A stretch of DNA of 64,000 nt, taken from contig CAVREG010000013.1 of assembly GCA_963720075.1 (NCBI GenBank), positions 62,001 through 126,000 of the forward strand, given 5' to 3'. The stretch's first letter is position 1, and each line of letters begins with the position of its first letter. The position numbers and the translations under genes are program-made. The notes beneath the pieces are model-generated. The model worked only from the letters and a program-made list of their open reading frames with translations. It did not search any database and had not been told where the DNA came from. Below are positions 17,304 to 26,042 of the stretch, one piece after another. The stretch comes from PALSA-188 sp963720075 (GTDB lineage Bacteria; Acidobacteriota; Terriglobia; Terriglobales; Acidobacteriaceae).

Positions 17304-19343
17304 ATGAAAGACGGCAAATCAGGGTTTTTTAGGGGCCGCGCGCAAGTAGTTGGACGGGTCAAACAACTGTTACGCGCTTCCTCGCGAGAGCCTGCGAAAT
17401 CTATCTTGCCGATTCTTCTGCTGGTGTCAGCCTGTCTCGCTCAGACTACCGACTTGACGGATCTCAGCATTGAAGATCTAGCCAACGTGAAGGTCACTTC
17501 TGTTTCCAAGAAGGCCGAAAGTCTTTCCGGCGCCCCAGCTGCAATTTTCGTACTCACCGGAGAAGACATCCGGCGAGGCGGCTTCACCACGCTGCCGGAG
17601 GCCTTGCGCACGGTGCCGGGACTCTACGTGGTGCAGATCAATCCGCACCAATGGCAAGTTAGCGCGCGGGGCTTTGGCGATTTGAATAACAATAAAATGC
17701 TGGTTTTAGTTGACGGGCGCAGCGTCTACACCCCGGAATACGGTGGCGTTTATTGGGATGTGCTTGACGTTCCGCTGGAGGACATCGATCGAGTGGAGGT
17801 CATACGCGGACCGGGCGGGACCCTCTGGGGCGCGAATGCAATGAACGGTGTCATTAACATCGTTATGAAGCGTTCGCAGCAAACGCAGGGAGCTGTCGTT
17901 TCCACGTCGGCCGATCTCGATCAGGGCTATACAGCTTTGGTGCAATACGGTGGGCAAATTGGTCAGTCCCTGAGTTACCGCATATTCACCAAAAGCTCTT
18001 ACTGGGAGCCTTATAACTCCTCGTCCGGAGAAGAACTTCCAAATAACTTCAATATGTCTCAGGCCGGATTCCGTGCTGACTGGACCCCCTCTTCCAGGAA
18101 CTCAGTAAGCCTGGAAACGGGAACGTACGACGGAAGATTCCGCAATACCGAAATCTTCTCCGCCGCTCGAACCACCGATTTGCTAAAAGGCAGCGACGTG
18201 CTTATTCGTTGGAAACACACTATCTCCAGTCGCTCGAACACCGATCTTCTTGCCTACTGCGACTGGTACACACGCACGGGCGTCCCTGCTGAAATGCGAA
18301 ATACATGTAACGTCGAGTTCCAACATAACTACAGCTTCACGAGCAGACAATCGCTGATTTGGGGAGGATCGTTTCTTAGCACAGGCGACGACCTGACACA
18401 GGACCCAGCTACTTATACTCCAGAGAAACGCCGCAACCGCGTTGTTGGTGGGTTTGCTCAGTACGACGTGGCGATTGTTCCCGATCGTTTTCGTTTACTT
18501 GCGGGTACAAAACTCGAACACAATGACTACACCGGTTTTGAATATCAGCCTCAGGTCCGAGCGGTTTGGACTCCGAACAAAATTTATACCCTCTGGGCGA
18601 GTGTTTCACGTGCCATACGTTCACCGGTTCGCAACGAGAGTAATCTGCAGCTCTTAATTCCTTCGGGAATATCCAATGGAGAGCCGGTATTCGTTGACAT
18701 TACTGGAAATCCGAACTTGAAATCGGAGCACCTGAGGGCTTATGAGCTCGGCTACCGATACCAACCAAACCAGGCCCTTTCCTTTCGCGCGGCTGCATAC
18801 TACAACGATTACAGCAACCTGATCGTCACCGCGAATCCCACTTCGCAATTTACTCCGACCGAGTTGCTGCTCAAGACTCCTTACATAAATGATGGGTCTG
18901 CTCAAACTCACGGTATTGAGTTGACCGTGTCCTGGAATCCCTTCAAGCGGTGGAGTCTATCCACGGGTGTGACCGAGCTTCGGGGCAGCCCCAGGGCCGC
19001 GGAGTCTACTCCGCGACACCTCTTCAATGTGCAATCCCGATTCAATCTGCCCCACAATATGGCTCTTAATTCCGGACTTTACCATTACGGCGCATTGCCG
19101 ATCCAAGCCACCCTGGCGACCGGATCCCCGGCCATGGGCATACCCGCCTTCAACCGTGTGGACGTGGGACTTTCATGGCAGGCGACCTCGCAATGGAGCC
19201 TCGCGGTTTGGGGCCGTAATCTGCAATCGTCCGCTCACGTGGAAAGTTTGGCCACGGCATTCGATGGCCTTGGGGCGGAGATTCCCCGGTCAGTTTCGTT
19301 CAAGATCACATGGCAACAAAAAGGTGAGGCTCCGCGCAAATAG
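17304..19343 (+). CDS. TonB-dependent outer membrane receptor
   Basis: A 679-residue receptor. A signal peptide with a long basic n-region ends near 'LLLVSACLAQ'. The plug domain shows 'VTSVSKKAESLSGAPAAIFV', 'LPEALRTVPGLYV' and 'VIRGPGGTLWGANAMNGVIN', and the rest is a 22-strand-type barrel ending in a Phe-Lys-Ile-Thr-Trp last strand. I chose ATG 17304; a longer frame from 17187 lacks a signal-like start. It heads an operon with yfiR-like, kinase and cyclase genes. Ligand unknown; it is not a SusC or Oar type. In this context it may serve as the outer-membrane sensor feeding the periplasmic YfiR. Confidence 0.88.
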   Translation: MKDGKSGFFRGRAQVVGRVKQLLRASSREPAKSILPILLLVSACLAQTTDLTDLSIEDLANVKVTSVSKKAESLSGAPAAIFVLTGEDIRRGGFTTLPEALRTVPGLYVVQINPHQWQVSARGFGDLNNNKMLVLVDGRSVYTPEYGGVYWDVLDVPLEDIDRVEVIRGPGGTLWGANAMNGVINIVMKRSQQTQGAVVSTSADLDQGYTALVQYGGQIGQSLSYRIFTKSSYWEPYNSSSGEELPNNFNMSQAGFRADWTPSSRNSVSLETGTYDGRFRNTEIFSAARTTDLLKGSDVLIRWKHTISSRSNTDLLAYCDWYTRTGVPAEMRNTCNVEFQHNYSFTSRQSLIWGGSFLSTGDDLTQDPATYTPEKRRNRVVGGFAQYDVAIVPDRFRLLAGTKLEHNDYTGFEYQPQVRAVWTPNKIYTLWASVSRAIRSPVRNESNLQLLIPSGISNGEPVFVDITGNPNLKSEHLRAYELGYRYQPNQALSFRAAAYYNDYSNLIVTANPTSQFTPTELLLKTPYINDGSAQTHGIELTVSWNPFKRWSLSTGVTELRGSPRAAESTPRHLFNVQSRFNLPHNMALNSGLYHYGALPIQATLATGSPAMGIPAFNRVDVGLSWQATSQWSLAVWGRNLQSSAHVESLATAFDGLGAEIPRSVSFKITWQQKGEAPRK

Positions 19344-19385
19344 ATATCAATAGCGCGAAATCTGAGACGGAAAGGATCGGCAAAC

Positions 19386-19982
19386 TTGTACAGCAATTCA
19401 TCGCGGTCACAACCTGTCGACAAGCTCGGACGCGTGGCCTTGCAGACCATTCTTTTGGGAGCTGTGCTCCTGGGGGCGTCTCTTGCGCAGCAGCCAGTCT
19501 CTACAGAGTACCAAGTGAAAGCTGCCTACTTGTTCAATTTCGCGAAGTTCGTGGAGTGGCCCGCGAATACTTTTTCCAATGCCAACGCGCCTCTGGAAAT
19601 ATGTGTCATTGGCTTAAATCCGTTTGGCCGCGGCCTCGAAGATTCGATTGCAGGCAAGACCGTCAGCGGCAGGCATATTGAGATTTCTCACAAATCCGAC
19701 GCTGTTTCGGCAAGATCCTGTCAAATCGTATTTATTTCAGTTTCGGATAAGGGCCAAATTTCACAGCTGTTGCAGCAACTCAATGGTGCAAGTGTTCTCA
19801 CCGTGGGCAATACATCGGGTTTTACCAATGACGGCGGGATGATTAACTTCGTGCTCGAGGGTGACCGCGTCCGCTTTGAAGCCAACCTCGAGGCCGCCGA
19901 GCACGCCCACTTGAAGATCAGCGCCAGGCTATTGGGTGTCGCTAAGTCCGTCGTCGGTAAATCAGAGGATGGAAAACACTAA
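19386..19982 (+). CDS. YfiR/DUF4154 periplasmic regulator
   Basis: A 198-residue exported protein. Signal peptide to about residue 35 (LLGASLAQQ), then the DUF4154 start 'EYQVKAAYLFNFAKFVEWP', and 'GKTVSGRHIEI', 'CQIVFIS', 'SGFTNDGGMINFVLEGDRVRFE', 'SARLLGVAK'. In Pseudomonas YfiBNR, YfiR is the periplasmic repressor of the CHASE8 diguanylate cyclase YfiN. Cys73 and Cys112 have a spacing (39) like one disulfide pair I recall for YfiR; the other pair is absent. Start is TTG 19386 with AAAGGA upstream. Its stop overlaps the next ATG (TAATG), and the next gene carries a CHASE8-like sensor, so that is the likely partner. Confidence 0.88.
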   Translation: MYSNSSRSQPVDKLGRVALQTILLGAVLLGASLAQQPVSTEYQVKAAYLFNFAKFVEWPANTFSNANAPLEICVIGLNPFGRGLEDSIAGKTVSGRHIEISHKSDAVSARSCQIVFISVSDKGQISQLLQQLNGASVLTVGNTSGFTNDGGMINFVLEGDRVRFEANLEAAEHAHLKISARLLGVAKSVVGKSEDGKH

Positions 19983-22735
19983 TGCAATCCTTGCGTGACA
20001 TGTCGCTCGGTAGGAAGTTGACAGCCATCATCATGGTCATCAGCGCGGTGACTCTATTGATAGCTTGCTTCGCGGTGGCGACCTACGACATCTTGTCCTT
20101 CCGCAGAAGCATGGCCCACGATCTTGCCACGCTTGCCGAAGTGATTGCACGTAACAGCACTGCAGCGTTGACATTTCGCGACGCGCAAGCTGCTGAGGAC
20201 GTACTTGCAGCCCTGGGTGCCGAGCCGCACATCACCGCGGCGTGCATATACGACGCGAATGGCAGGCTTTTCGCTAAGTATTTACGTGATCCTCGCACCG
20301 CGCGACCGGTCCCCGCGTCACCCGAAACAATGGGAACACACTTTACTGATGGTCAACTGGCGGAGTTCCGTCCCATACGCTTTCAAGGCGATCGCATCGG
20401 TGCTGTTTACATCGAGTCCGATCTCGGAGAACTGTACGCGCGCTTGCAGCGTTACGCTGCCGTCATCGCGTTCGTTCTGCTGGCCTCGTCGCTGGTTGCC
20501 TTTCTCCTCGCATCCAAATTCCAACAGCTGATTTCTACGCCTATCTTCGAATTGGTTCGAACCATTAAGAAAGTCTCGAAAGAAGAAAATTATTCCCTGC
20601 GGGCTCCGGTGCTTAGCCACGATGAGATTGGGCTTCTGGTAGATGGTTTTAATGGCATGCTCGCCAGGATCGAGCAGCGTGATGCTGCTTTACAACGTCA
20701 GCGGGATCATTTGGAGGATGAAGTCGCGACTCGCACCACCGAACTGGTGATGATTAATGCCCATTTGACTACCGCAAAAGATGTTGCGGAGGAAGCGAAC
20801 CGGGCGAAGAGCGAGTTTCTGGCCAATATGAGCCACGAAATTCGTACGCCGATCAACGGCATTTTGGGAATGACAGAATTGGCGCTCGACACCGTGCTCA
20901 CCAAAGAACAGCAGGACTATCTGCTCATGGTGAGGACCTCTGGCGAGGCCTTGCTCTCCGTGGTGAACGACATCCTCGACTTCTCGAAAGTTGAGGCCGG
21001 CATGCTTGACCTCGATCAGATCGAATTCAATCTCTATAACTGCGTTGGCGAGACCATGAAAACGTTGGCATTGCGGGCACATCAGAAAGGAATCGAGCTG
21101 GCTTATGACGCCTCACCTGACATTCCGCCTCGTGTGGTCGGAGATCCAGGAAGGCTGCGGCAAATTCTGGTGAACCTGGTTGGAAATGCAATCAAGTTTA
21201 CGGCCAAAGGCGAAGTGTTAGTCGAGATAAAGAACTGTCCTTCAGCGGCTGGCGATATCCACCTTCAGTTTAACGTTTCAGACACGGGCATAGGCATTCC
21301 CGCAGAAAAACACGGCTTGCTGTTTAAGGCATTTTCACAAGCCGACAGCAGTACGACCCGTAAGTATGGCGGGACGGGGCTCGGTCTTGCTATTTCCGCC
21401 AAACTGGTTGAGAGAATGCAAGGAAAGTTATGGTTGGAAAGCGAAACCGGGAAGGGAAGCGTGTTCCGGTTCACGGCGCATTTCCGAGCCGCAGTTGGCG
21501 AAGAGGAAAAAGCAGAGCCGCTGCTCCAGAATCAACTAAAAGGAATGCCTGTGTTGATTGTGGACGACAATTCCACCAATAGCCGGATCTTGAACAATAT
21601 GACCGGGTCTTGGGGAATGTTGCCTGTAATCGCGCACGGCGGCTCCGAAGCGCTCGCGATGGCAGAAGCTGCCCATCTACAAAGCGCCCCGTTTCGCCTC
21701 ATCCTGCTTGATGTTTGTATGCCGGGGATGGATGGCTTTGAAGTGGCTGAAAAGTTCCGCTCCAATCCATCTCTCCGAGACGCCACAATATTGCTGCTCA
21801 CATCCGCGGGCAAACCGGGAGAGGAGGCGCGCTGCCTTGAACTGCGGATATCCGCCTACCTTTTGAAACCAGTCATGAAAGCAGACCTCCTGACTGCCAT
21901 TCTCACGGTTTTGGGCGGCAAGGTAAATCAAGCCGAGGCCCTGGCTCCTTCCCTGGTCACTCGTCATAGTCTTCGCGAATCTCCGAAAAAACGGCGGGTC
22001 CTGGTCGCCGAAGACAACGCCATCAATCAGGCCTTAATTGTGCGTTTGCTGATCAAGTTGGGTCACGCCTCCGTACTTGCACAGAATGGAAAAGAAGCCG
22101 TGGCGCTGGTTTCAACCCAAAAGTTTGATTTGGTTTTTATGGATGTGCAGATGCCGGAGATGGATGGCCTCGACGCCACGCGAGCTATTCGCGAAAAAGA
22201 AAAAATTGACGGAACCCATTTACTAATTTATGCGATGACGGCCCATGCGATGAAAGGCGATCGCGAACGCTGCCTGGAGGCGGGAATGGATGGATATCTT
22301 ACCAAGCCTATCCGATTTAGTGACGTCGAACAAACTCTTGCGGGTATTGACAGCGAGGCAACAATGATAAATGTAGATATTCCGGCAACCGCTGACACTT
22401 GGAACAAAACCGAGACTATCGAGCGACTCGGGGGGGACGAAGAGCTGCTGCGGGAACTAGTAGAGATTTTTGTCGCCGAATCCCCGAAACTTCTATCCAA
22501 GTTGCAGAAGGCGGTCTCGTCATCCAACTCAGAAGAACTCATGCGCGCAGCCCACAGCATTAGGGGGGAGCTTACTTGTCTTGGTGCGGTCGCCGCCGCT
22601 AACACTGCGCAGAAGCTAGAGGGCATGGGACGCAACAGAGAATTGGCGGGAGCCTCAGAAGCACTTACAAACTTCGAGAGCGACTTGAAGGCTTTCACGT
22701 TCGTGTTGGTGGATTCCGGATCCGCGCGTCAATGA
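19982..22735 (+). CDS. CHASE8-HAMP hybrid histidine kinase with two receivers and HPt
   Basis: A 917-residue membrane kinase. Segments: transmembrane 12-35; CHASE8-like periplasmic sensor about 40-155 ('DLATLAEVIARNSTAALTF' is the hallmark); transmembrane 158-178; HAMP 180-233; HisKA with His285 ('ANMSHEIRTPINGI'); HATPase to 502 ('GNAIKF', 'DTGIGIP', 'GGTGLGLA'); receiver 1 with Asp577; receiver 2 with Asp721; HPt with His858 ('AAHSIRGELTCLG'). It contains a full internal relay His-Asp-Asp-His. The stop overlaps the diguanylate cyclase start as ATGA, so the HPt probably phosphorylates that receiver. CHASE8 assignment is by pattern and gene context. Confidence 0.9.
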   Translation: MQSLRDMSLGRKLTAIIMVISAVTLLIACFAVATYDILSFRRSMAHDLATLAEVIARNSTAALTFRDAQAAEDVLAALGAEPHITAACIYDANGRLFAKYLRDPRTARPVPASPETMGTHFTDGQLAEFRPIRFQGDRIGAVYIESDLGELYARLQRYAAVIAFVLLASSLVAFLLASKFQQLISTPIFELVRTIKKVSKEENYSLRAPVLSHDEIGLLVDGFNGMLARIEQRDAALQRQRDHLEDEVATRTTELVMINAHLTTAKDVAEEANRAKSEFLANMSHEIRTPINGILGMTELALDTVLTKEQQDYLLMVRTSGEALLSVVNDILDFSKVEAGMLDLDQIEFNLYNCVGETMKTLALRAHQKGIELAYDASPDIPPRVVGDPGRLRQILVNLVGNAIKFTAKGEVLVEIKNCPSAAGDIHLQFNVSDTGIGIPAEKHGLLFKAFSQADSSTTRKYGGTGLGLAISAKLVERMQGKLWLESETGKGSVFRFTAHFRAAVGEEEKAEPLLQNQLKGMPVLIVDDNSTNSRILNNMTGSWGMLPVIAHGGSEALAMAEAAHLQSAPFRLILLDVCMPGMDGFEVAEKFRSNPSLRDATILLLTSAGKPGEEARCLELRISAYLLKPVMKADLLTAILTVLGGKVNQAEALAPSLVTRHSLRESPKKRRVLVAEDNAINQALIVRLLIKLGHASVLAQNGKEAVALVSTQKFDLVFMDVQMPEMDGLDATRAIREKEKIDGTHLLIYAMTAHAMKGDRERCLEAGMDGYLTKPIRFSDVEQTLAGIDSEATMINVDIPATADTWNKTETIERLGGDEELLRELVEIFVAESPKLLSKLQKAVSSSNSEELMRAAHSIRGELTCLGAVAAANTAQKLEGMGRNRELAGASEALTNFESDLKAFTFVLVDSGSARQ

Positions 22736-23748
22736 ATAGCTTCCCCATTCTCGATGACGTAATCACAGATTTCGGGAAGTCCTCGCCCGGTTTGAATACC
22801 GTGCTTATCGCTGAAGATGACCCCATTTTTCGCCATCTTCTCGAAAGCTGGCTGCGGCGATGGAACTACCGTGTTGTCGCGGTCGAAAATGGCCTCGACG
22901 CCTGGAAAATTTTGCAACAGGAAAATTCTCCGCAAATGGCGATTCTAGATTGGATGATGCCGGGAATGGATGGAATAGAAGTTTGCCGTAGAATCCGCAG
23001 CAATGAACCCGGCCCCTATCGTTACGTCTTACTCGTAACCGCAAAAGACAAGAAGCATGATGTGGTGGCAGGATTGGACGCAGGAGCGGATGACTATCTT
23101 ACAAAGCCGTTTGACGTGGAAGAATTGCGAGCTCGGGTGCGGGCAGGGAAGCGGGTTCTCGAACTTCAGGAAGCCCTGCTTCATGCGCACCAGGCTCTTC
23201 AATTTCAAGCCGAGCATGATCCTTTAACCAGCCTATGGAATCGCGGCGCAATTTTTAAGGTTATGGAGAAAGAAGCTCGCCGCAGCCGTCGCACCGGAAA
23301 GTCTTTGGGCATCGTCATGGCCGACCTCGATCACTTCAAGGAAATTAACGACTCCTACGGTCATCTCGTGGGAGACGCAATACTCAAAGAAACAGGAAGC
23401 CGCCTGGCAGCGGCAGTAAGAAGCTACGATTGGGTTGGCCGCTACGGCGGAGAGGAATTTCTAATCATTGTGCCCGGATGCAATGCTTCCGGTCTGGCCG
23501 CTAGTGCCGAGCGGCTGCGGGAATCTGTGAGTGGGCGTGCTTTCGAAAGCAGCGCCGGCAAGTTATCCGTGACCGTGAGCCTGGGAGCTGTTGTTTCCGA
23601 ATCCGCCAAGATGGAGACCCTGGATTGTGAAGCGCTGCTTCGAGCCGCGGACCAGGCCCTCTATGCCGCCAAAGCTAAGGGCCGAAATCGAATCGAAAGC
23701 GCCGGCCAGTCTCTCGCTTCCGCAGCCACACCTGGTCGTAAAGTGTAG
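22732..23748 (+). CDS. Receiver-GGDEF diguanylate cyclase
   Basis: A 338-residue protein joining a receiver (Asp73 in 'AILDWMMPGMDG', Lys in 'DYLTKPFDV') through a helix to a GGDEF domain (about 160-320). The signature is 'GRYGGEEFLII' (GGEEF at 239-243) with 'MADLDHFKEINDSYGH' for metal and base binding. An RxxD inhibitory site (Arg230, Asp233) lies exactly five residues before GGEEF, so product feedback is expected. It is the last gene of the TonB receptor-YfiR-kinase operon and its clear output: phosphorylation should drive c-di-GMP synthesis. Confidence 0.94.
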   Translation: MNSFPILDDVITDFGKSSPGLNTVLIAEDDPIFRHLLESWLRRWNYRVVAVENGLDAWKILQQENSPQMAILDWMMPGMDGIEVCRRIRSNEPGPYRYVLLVTAKDKKHDVVAGLDAGADDYLTKPFDVEELRARVRAGKRVLELQEALLHAHQALQFQAEHDPLTSLWNRGAIFKVMEKEARRSRRTGKSLGIVMADLDHFKEINDSYGHLVGDAILKETGSRLAAAVRSYDWVGRYGGEEFLIIVPGCNASGLAASAERLRESVSGRAFESSAGKLSVTVSLGAVVSESAKMETLDCEALLRAADQALYAAKAKGRNRIESAGQSLASAATPGRKV

Positions 23749-23814
23749 TTTTTTTCTGTACTCTTTTTTCGCAGCCCCCTTGTTATTGCCCCGGAATATT
23801 ACAGCCAGGTCAAC

Positions 23815-23857
23815 GAATGGCACGTCCGTGGCCGACTCTGGCACCACCGTGCCATTC
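23815..23857. repeat. Inverted repeat downstream of the cyclase
   Basis: Perfect 10-nt arms GAATGGCACG (23815-23824) and CGTGCCATTC (23848-23857) around a 23-nt spacer. It lies 67 nt past the cyclase stop and is followed by the stronger hairpin at 23915. It may be a small interspersed palindrome; role unknown. Confidence 0.5.
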
Positions 23858-23914
23858 ACATGGAGTAGTCAATTCTATATCTTGTGAATCGAGCAGTTCT
23901 GGGGGAGGGCTGCC

Positions 23915-23948
23915 CGGGCCTCCTGACTTAAACGAGTCAGGAGGCCCG
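23915..23948. terminator. Bidirectional hairpin between convergent operons
   Basis: A perfect 14-bp stem (23915-23928 with 23935-23948) closes a six-base loop TAAACG. It sits between the convergent cyclase operon and the secreted protein ending at 24023. The 3' flank is TTAATGTTT on the plus strand, a weak U-tract, so termination in the plus direction is plausible. Confidence 0.65.
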
Positions 23949-24022
23949 TTAATGTTTGGGGGGGCCTCGAAACAATCGAGTGGACCGTATTCCCGTATTC
24001 TCTTAGCTCCGAATTCTAAAAT

Positions 24023-24595
24023 TCATTGCAGCTTTGTGACAAGTACTTCCAATTGGAACGAGCGTTTAGAATCCGGATCGTCAACACTGCCGATAATCAT
24101 GGGCTTGTTCAAGATAATCGCCGTAGTCCCTCCGATCCGAAGTTGCCGTATCAGGGGCGGCGCGCCGTTTGCTCTTCCTTCGTTAGAAGCTGGGAAACTG
24201 CTGATTTCCGCACTCACGTCCAGGCTCGGGGGTTTATCAAAAAAGCTAATCATGTGAGCGGTGATGGAAGTTCCGATGTCAAGATAGTCAAACTTGCCCT
24301 GTTCGCTCTGCACTGGGACTCGGGTACCAATTTTCAGGCTCTGGCCTCCGCCCATTCCATCTGTGCCAGACCCATATGTGAGGTTCGTTGAATAACGCCG
24401 CGTGTTGATCTTTTTTCCGTCATCAAGCTCGTCGATGGAAAAATCCAGCCGATAGGCGACCAGTGACCCCGGCACGTTCGGTTTCGCCGGAATGGCCTTT
24501 GGTTCCGCTTTGGCATCTTGCGCAATAGTGAACGGCCGGGCAACAAAAAGGAACATTCCCAGAGCAAGTGCGCACATCATCTTTCGCATATACAT
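24023..24595 (-). CDS. Exported protein in an ECF sigma operon
   Basis: A 190-residue protein with a signal peptide (cleavage after about FTIAQ, residue 25). The mature part has a short Pro/Lys linker and a beta-rich domain beginning 'YRLDFSIDELDDGKKINTRRYS', with 'GTSITAHMISF' and a final strand 'FQLEVLVTKLQ'. Proteins with this 'LDFSI.ELDDGKKIN.R.Y' opening recur in acidobacterial genomes, with no known function. It follows the anti-sigma-like gene by 21 nt. It could be a sensed envelope component or target of the sigma factor; unproven. Confidence 0.7.
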   Translation of the reverse strand: MYMRKMMCALALGMFLFVARPFTIAQDAKAEPKAIPAKPNVPGSLVAYRLDFSIDELDDGKKINTRRYSTNLTYGSGTDGMGGGQSLKIGTRVPVQSEQGKFDYLDIGTSITAHMISFFDKPPSLDVSAEISSFPASNEGRANGAPPLIRQLRIGGTTAIILNKPMIIGSVDDPDSKRSFQLEVLVTKLQ

Positions 24596-24616
24596 GTCAG
24601 CGTCTCCTATAGTTTT

Positions 24617-25198
24617 CTATTGCGTCGAATCTTCCGTTTCGGGCAGATCGCCCCGTTTCCGGAATTCGAGTAAATCTCGTTGCAGCAATTCGGCTTGGGC
24701 GCGGGCTATCAGCCTTGCTTCCTGCGGACGCTCCTGAACGTAGCGAGCCAGCATTTCTTCCTGCTTGCTTAACGGACGCGGCGAAGGGAATTGCTCAAGC
24801 TTCGGACCGTTGTCGCCCAGCGAGACAGCGGACGCGATGGCATGTGGTCGTTCCGTTGCGAAGATATGCGGCCGCCCGCGAACGGAGCCTCGCTTAAGCT
24901 CGGTGAAACCGGTAATAGCTTCCTTCGCAATCGCGCGAGTCGCGGGACGTGTCGCCACGATGCGCAGTTCAACATTCGGCCTGCGGACCATAAAGATTGT
25001 CGCTGCCACAACCCCGAGGACCGCCATAGCCGCGAGCGACACCCACAGACTGACGCGCGAGCCCAACCGCCCATGTTCCGCTCGTAGATTTGCAAGAACT
25101 CGTGCATCAAGGCCTGCTCGCGGTTCGACGCTGCTGTAATGTTTCAGCGCCGCGTCGAGTAGTCGGTCTGCCACATTTTCGTGATCGTTAGATTGCAT
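24617..25198 (-). CDS. Single-pass membrane protein, probable anti-sigma factor
   Basis: A 193-residue protein with a soluble N-terminal segment (1-47, ending 'LANLRAEHGRLGSR'), one membrane helix (about 48-68, 'LWVSLAAMAVLGVVAATIFMV') and a C-terminal outside part containing an Arg/Glu-rich helix. Its start overlaps the ECF sigma gene by 11 nt, the typical arrangement for an anti-sigma factor. It lacks the HxxxCxxC zinc motif of ZAS anti-sigmas, so the role rests on architecture and position. Expected to hold the sigma factor inactive at the membrane. Confidence 0.72.
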   Translation of the reverse strand: MQSNDHENVADRLLDAALKHYSSVEPRAGLDARVLANLRAEHGRLGSRVSLWVSLAAMAVLGVVAATIFMVRRPNVELRIVATRPATRAIAKEAITGFTELKRGSVRGRPHIFATERPHAIASAVSLGDNGPKLEQFPSPRPLSKQEEMLARYVQERPQEARLIARAQAELLQRDLLEFRKRGDLPETEDSTQ

Positions 25199-25769
25199 TT
25201 CTTCCCTCCAGCAAGGCCGCGAGCTTGTCGCGCAGAATCTGACGAGCTCTGAATATTCGTGACCGCACGGCGGCTTCGTTTATCCCGAGCACCACGGCGA
25301 TCTCAGCAGGCGATATTTCGTCTATCGTCGAAAGCGTCAGGGGATCGCCCAATTTGGCCGGCAGCATCGCGATCAGGCTCTCCAACAAGCTGCCAATCTC
25401 CGCGCCCAGTACAAGTTCATCGGCTGAAACCATTCGTGATCGGAATTCCGTAGCTACTTCCGCGATATCTTGAATCGGCACGTCGGTAACTTTCTTCTTT
25501 CGTTCAATCGCTACACGCCATGCGATGCGCGCCAGCCAAGCTCGCGAGTCTTTCACGCCCGCCAATTTTCTGCAATGGCGAAGGACCCGCAGAAACGTCT
25601 CCTGGGTAGCGTCTTCTGCGTCTTGCTGGTTGCGCGAGACCGAATATGCGATCCGGTAAACCAGCCTCGCATGCTCACGGACAAGTAGTTCGAGTTCGTC
25701 CTCCGTCGCTTTTGCCATCGCGATGGCTTCGCTCACGATTACTCGTCCGGCCACTAGATCCTCAAACAT
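25188..25769 (-). CDS. ECF RNA polymerase sigma factor
   Basis: A 193-residue sigma-70 family ECF factor. Region 2 spans about 25-95: 'LVREHARLVYRIAYSVSRNQQDAEDATQETFLRVLR' (shown by its core QDAEDATQETF), with 'SRAWLARIAWRVAIERKKK' as region 2.4. Region 4 is 'LSTIDEISPAEIAVVLGINEAAVRSRIFRARQILRDKL', a helix-turn-helix. The linker is short, without extra C-terminal domain. It is the first of three genes with an anti-sigma-like membrane protein and a secreted protein, suggesting an envelope-stress regulon, probably autoregulated; its own promoter lies in the 25770-26042 gap. Confidence 0.9.
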   Translation of the reverse strand: MFEDLVAGRVIVSEAIAMAKATEDELELLVREHARLVYRIAYSVSRNQQDAEDATQETFLRVLRHCRKLAGVKDSRAWLARIAWRVAIERKKKVTDVPIQDIAEVATEFRSRMVSADELVLGAEIGSLLESLIAMLPAKLGDPLTLSTIDEISPAEIAVVLGINEAAVRSRIFRARQILRDKLAALLEGRNAI

Positions 25770-25836
25770 AAAGACTGATATTGTGCCTCATTTGTTTAGG
25801 AATATTTTGGAAGGGTTCGCGGCTGGATGCTGAAAA

Positions 25837-25913
25837 GGGTAGGGTCCGACTTTCAGTCGGGCCGTAAAGGCGTCGAAATCAGCAATCGTCCCGACTGAAA
25901 GTCGGGCCTACCC
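25837..25913. repeat. REPIN-like palindrome pair, family 2
   Basis: Two inverted arms, 25837-25861 and 25890-25913, match across GGGTAGG, CCGACTTTCAGTCGG and the mirror copy. Each arm carries its own hairpin CCGACT-TTC-AGTCGG. A single related hairpin lies at 37714-37754. It sits upstream of the ECF sigma gene and downstream of murB. Confidence 0.75.
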
Positions 25914-26042
25914 AGCAAAAGCAGGTCCCTCGACTACGCTCGGGATGACAGTTTCGGGTTGTGGGAAGAAGCAATCACGGTGACGCTCTCGCGGGCGAGG
26001 GCGCCGGCGCCACACAGTCCTATATTCCCGAAAAAACACACA

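Noticed and set aside
23941..24257. Plus-strand ORF 23817-24257
   Set aside because: Runs through the terminator hairpin and is antisense to the exported protein gene.
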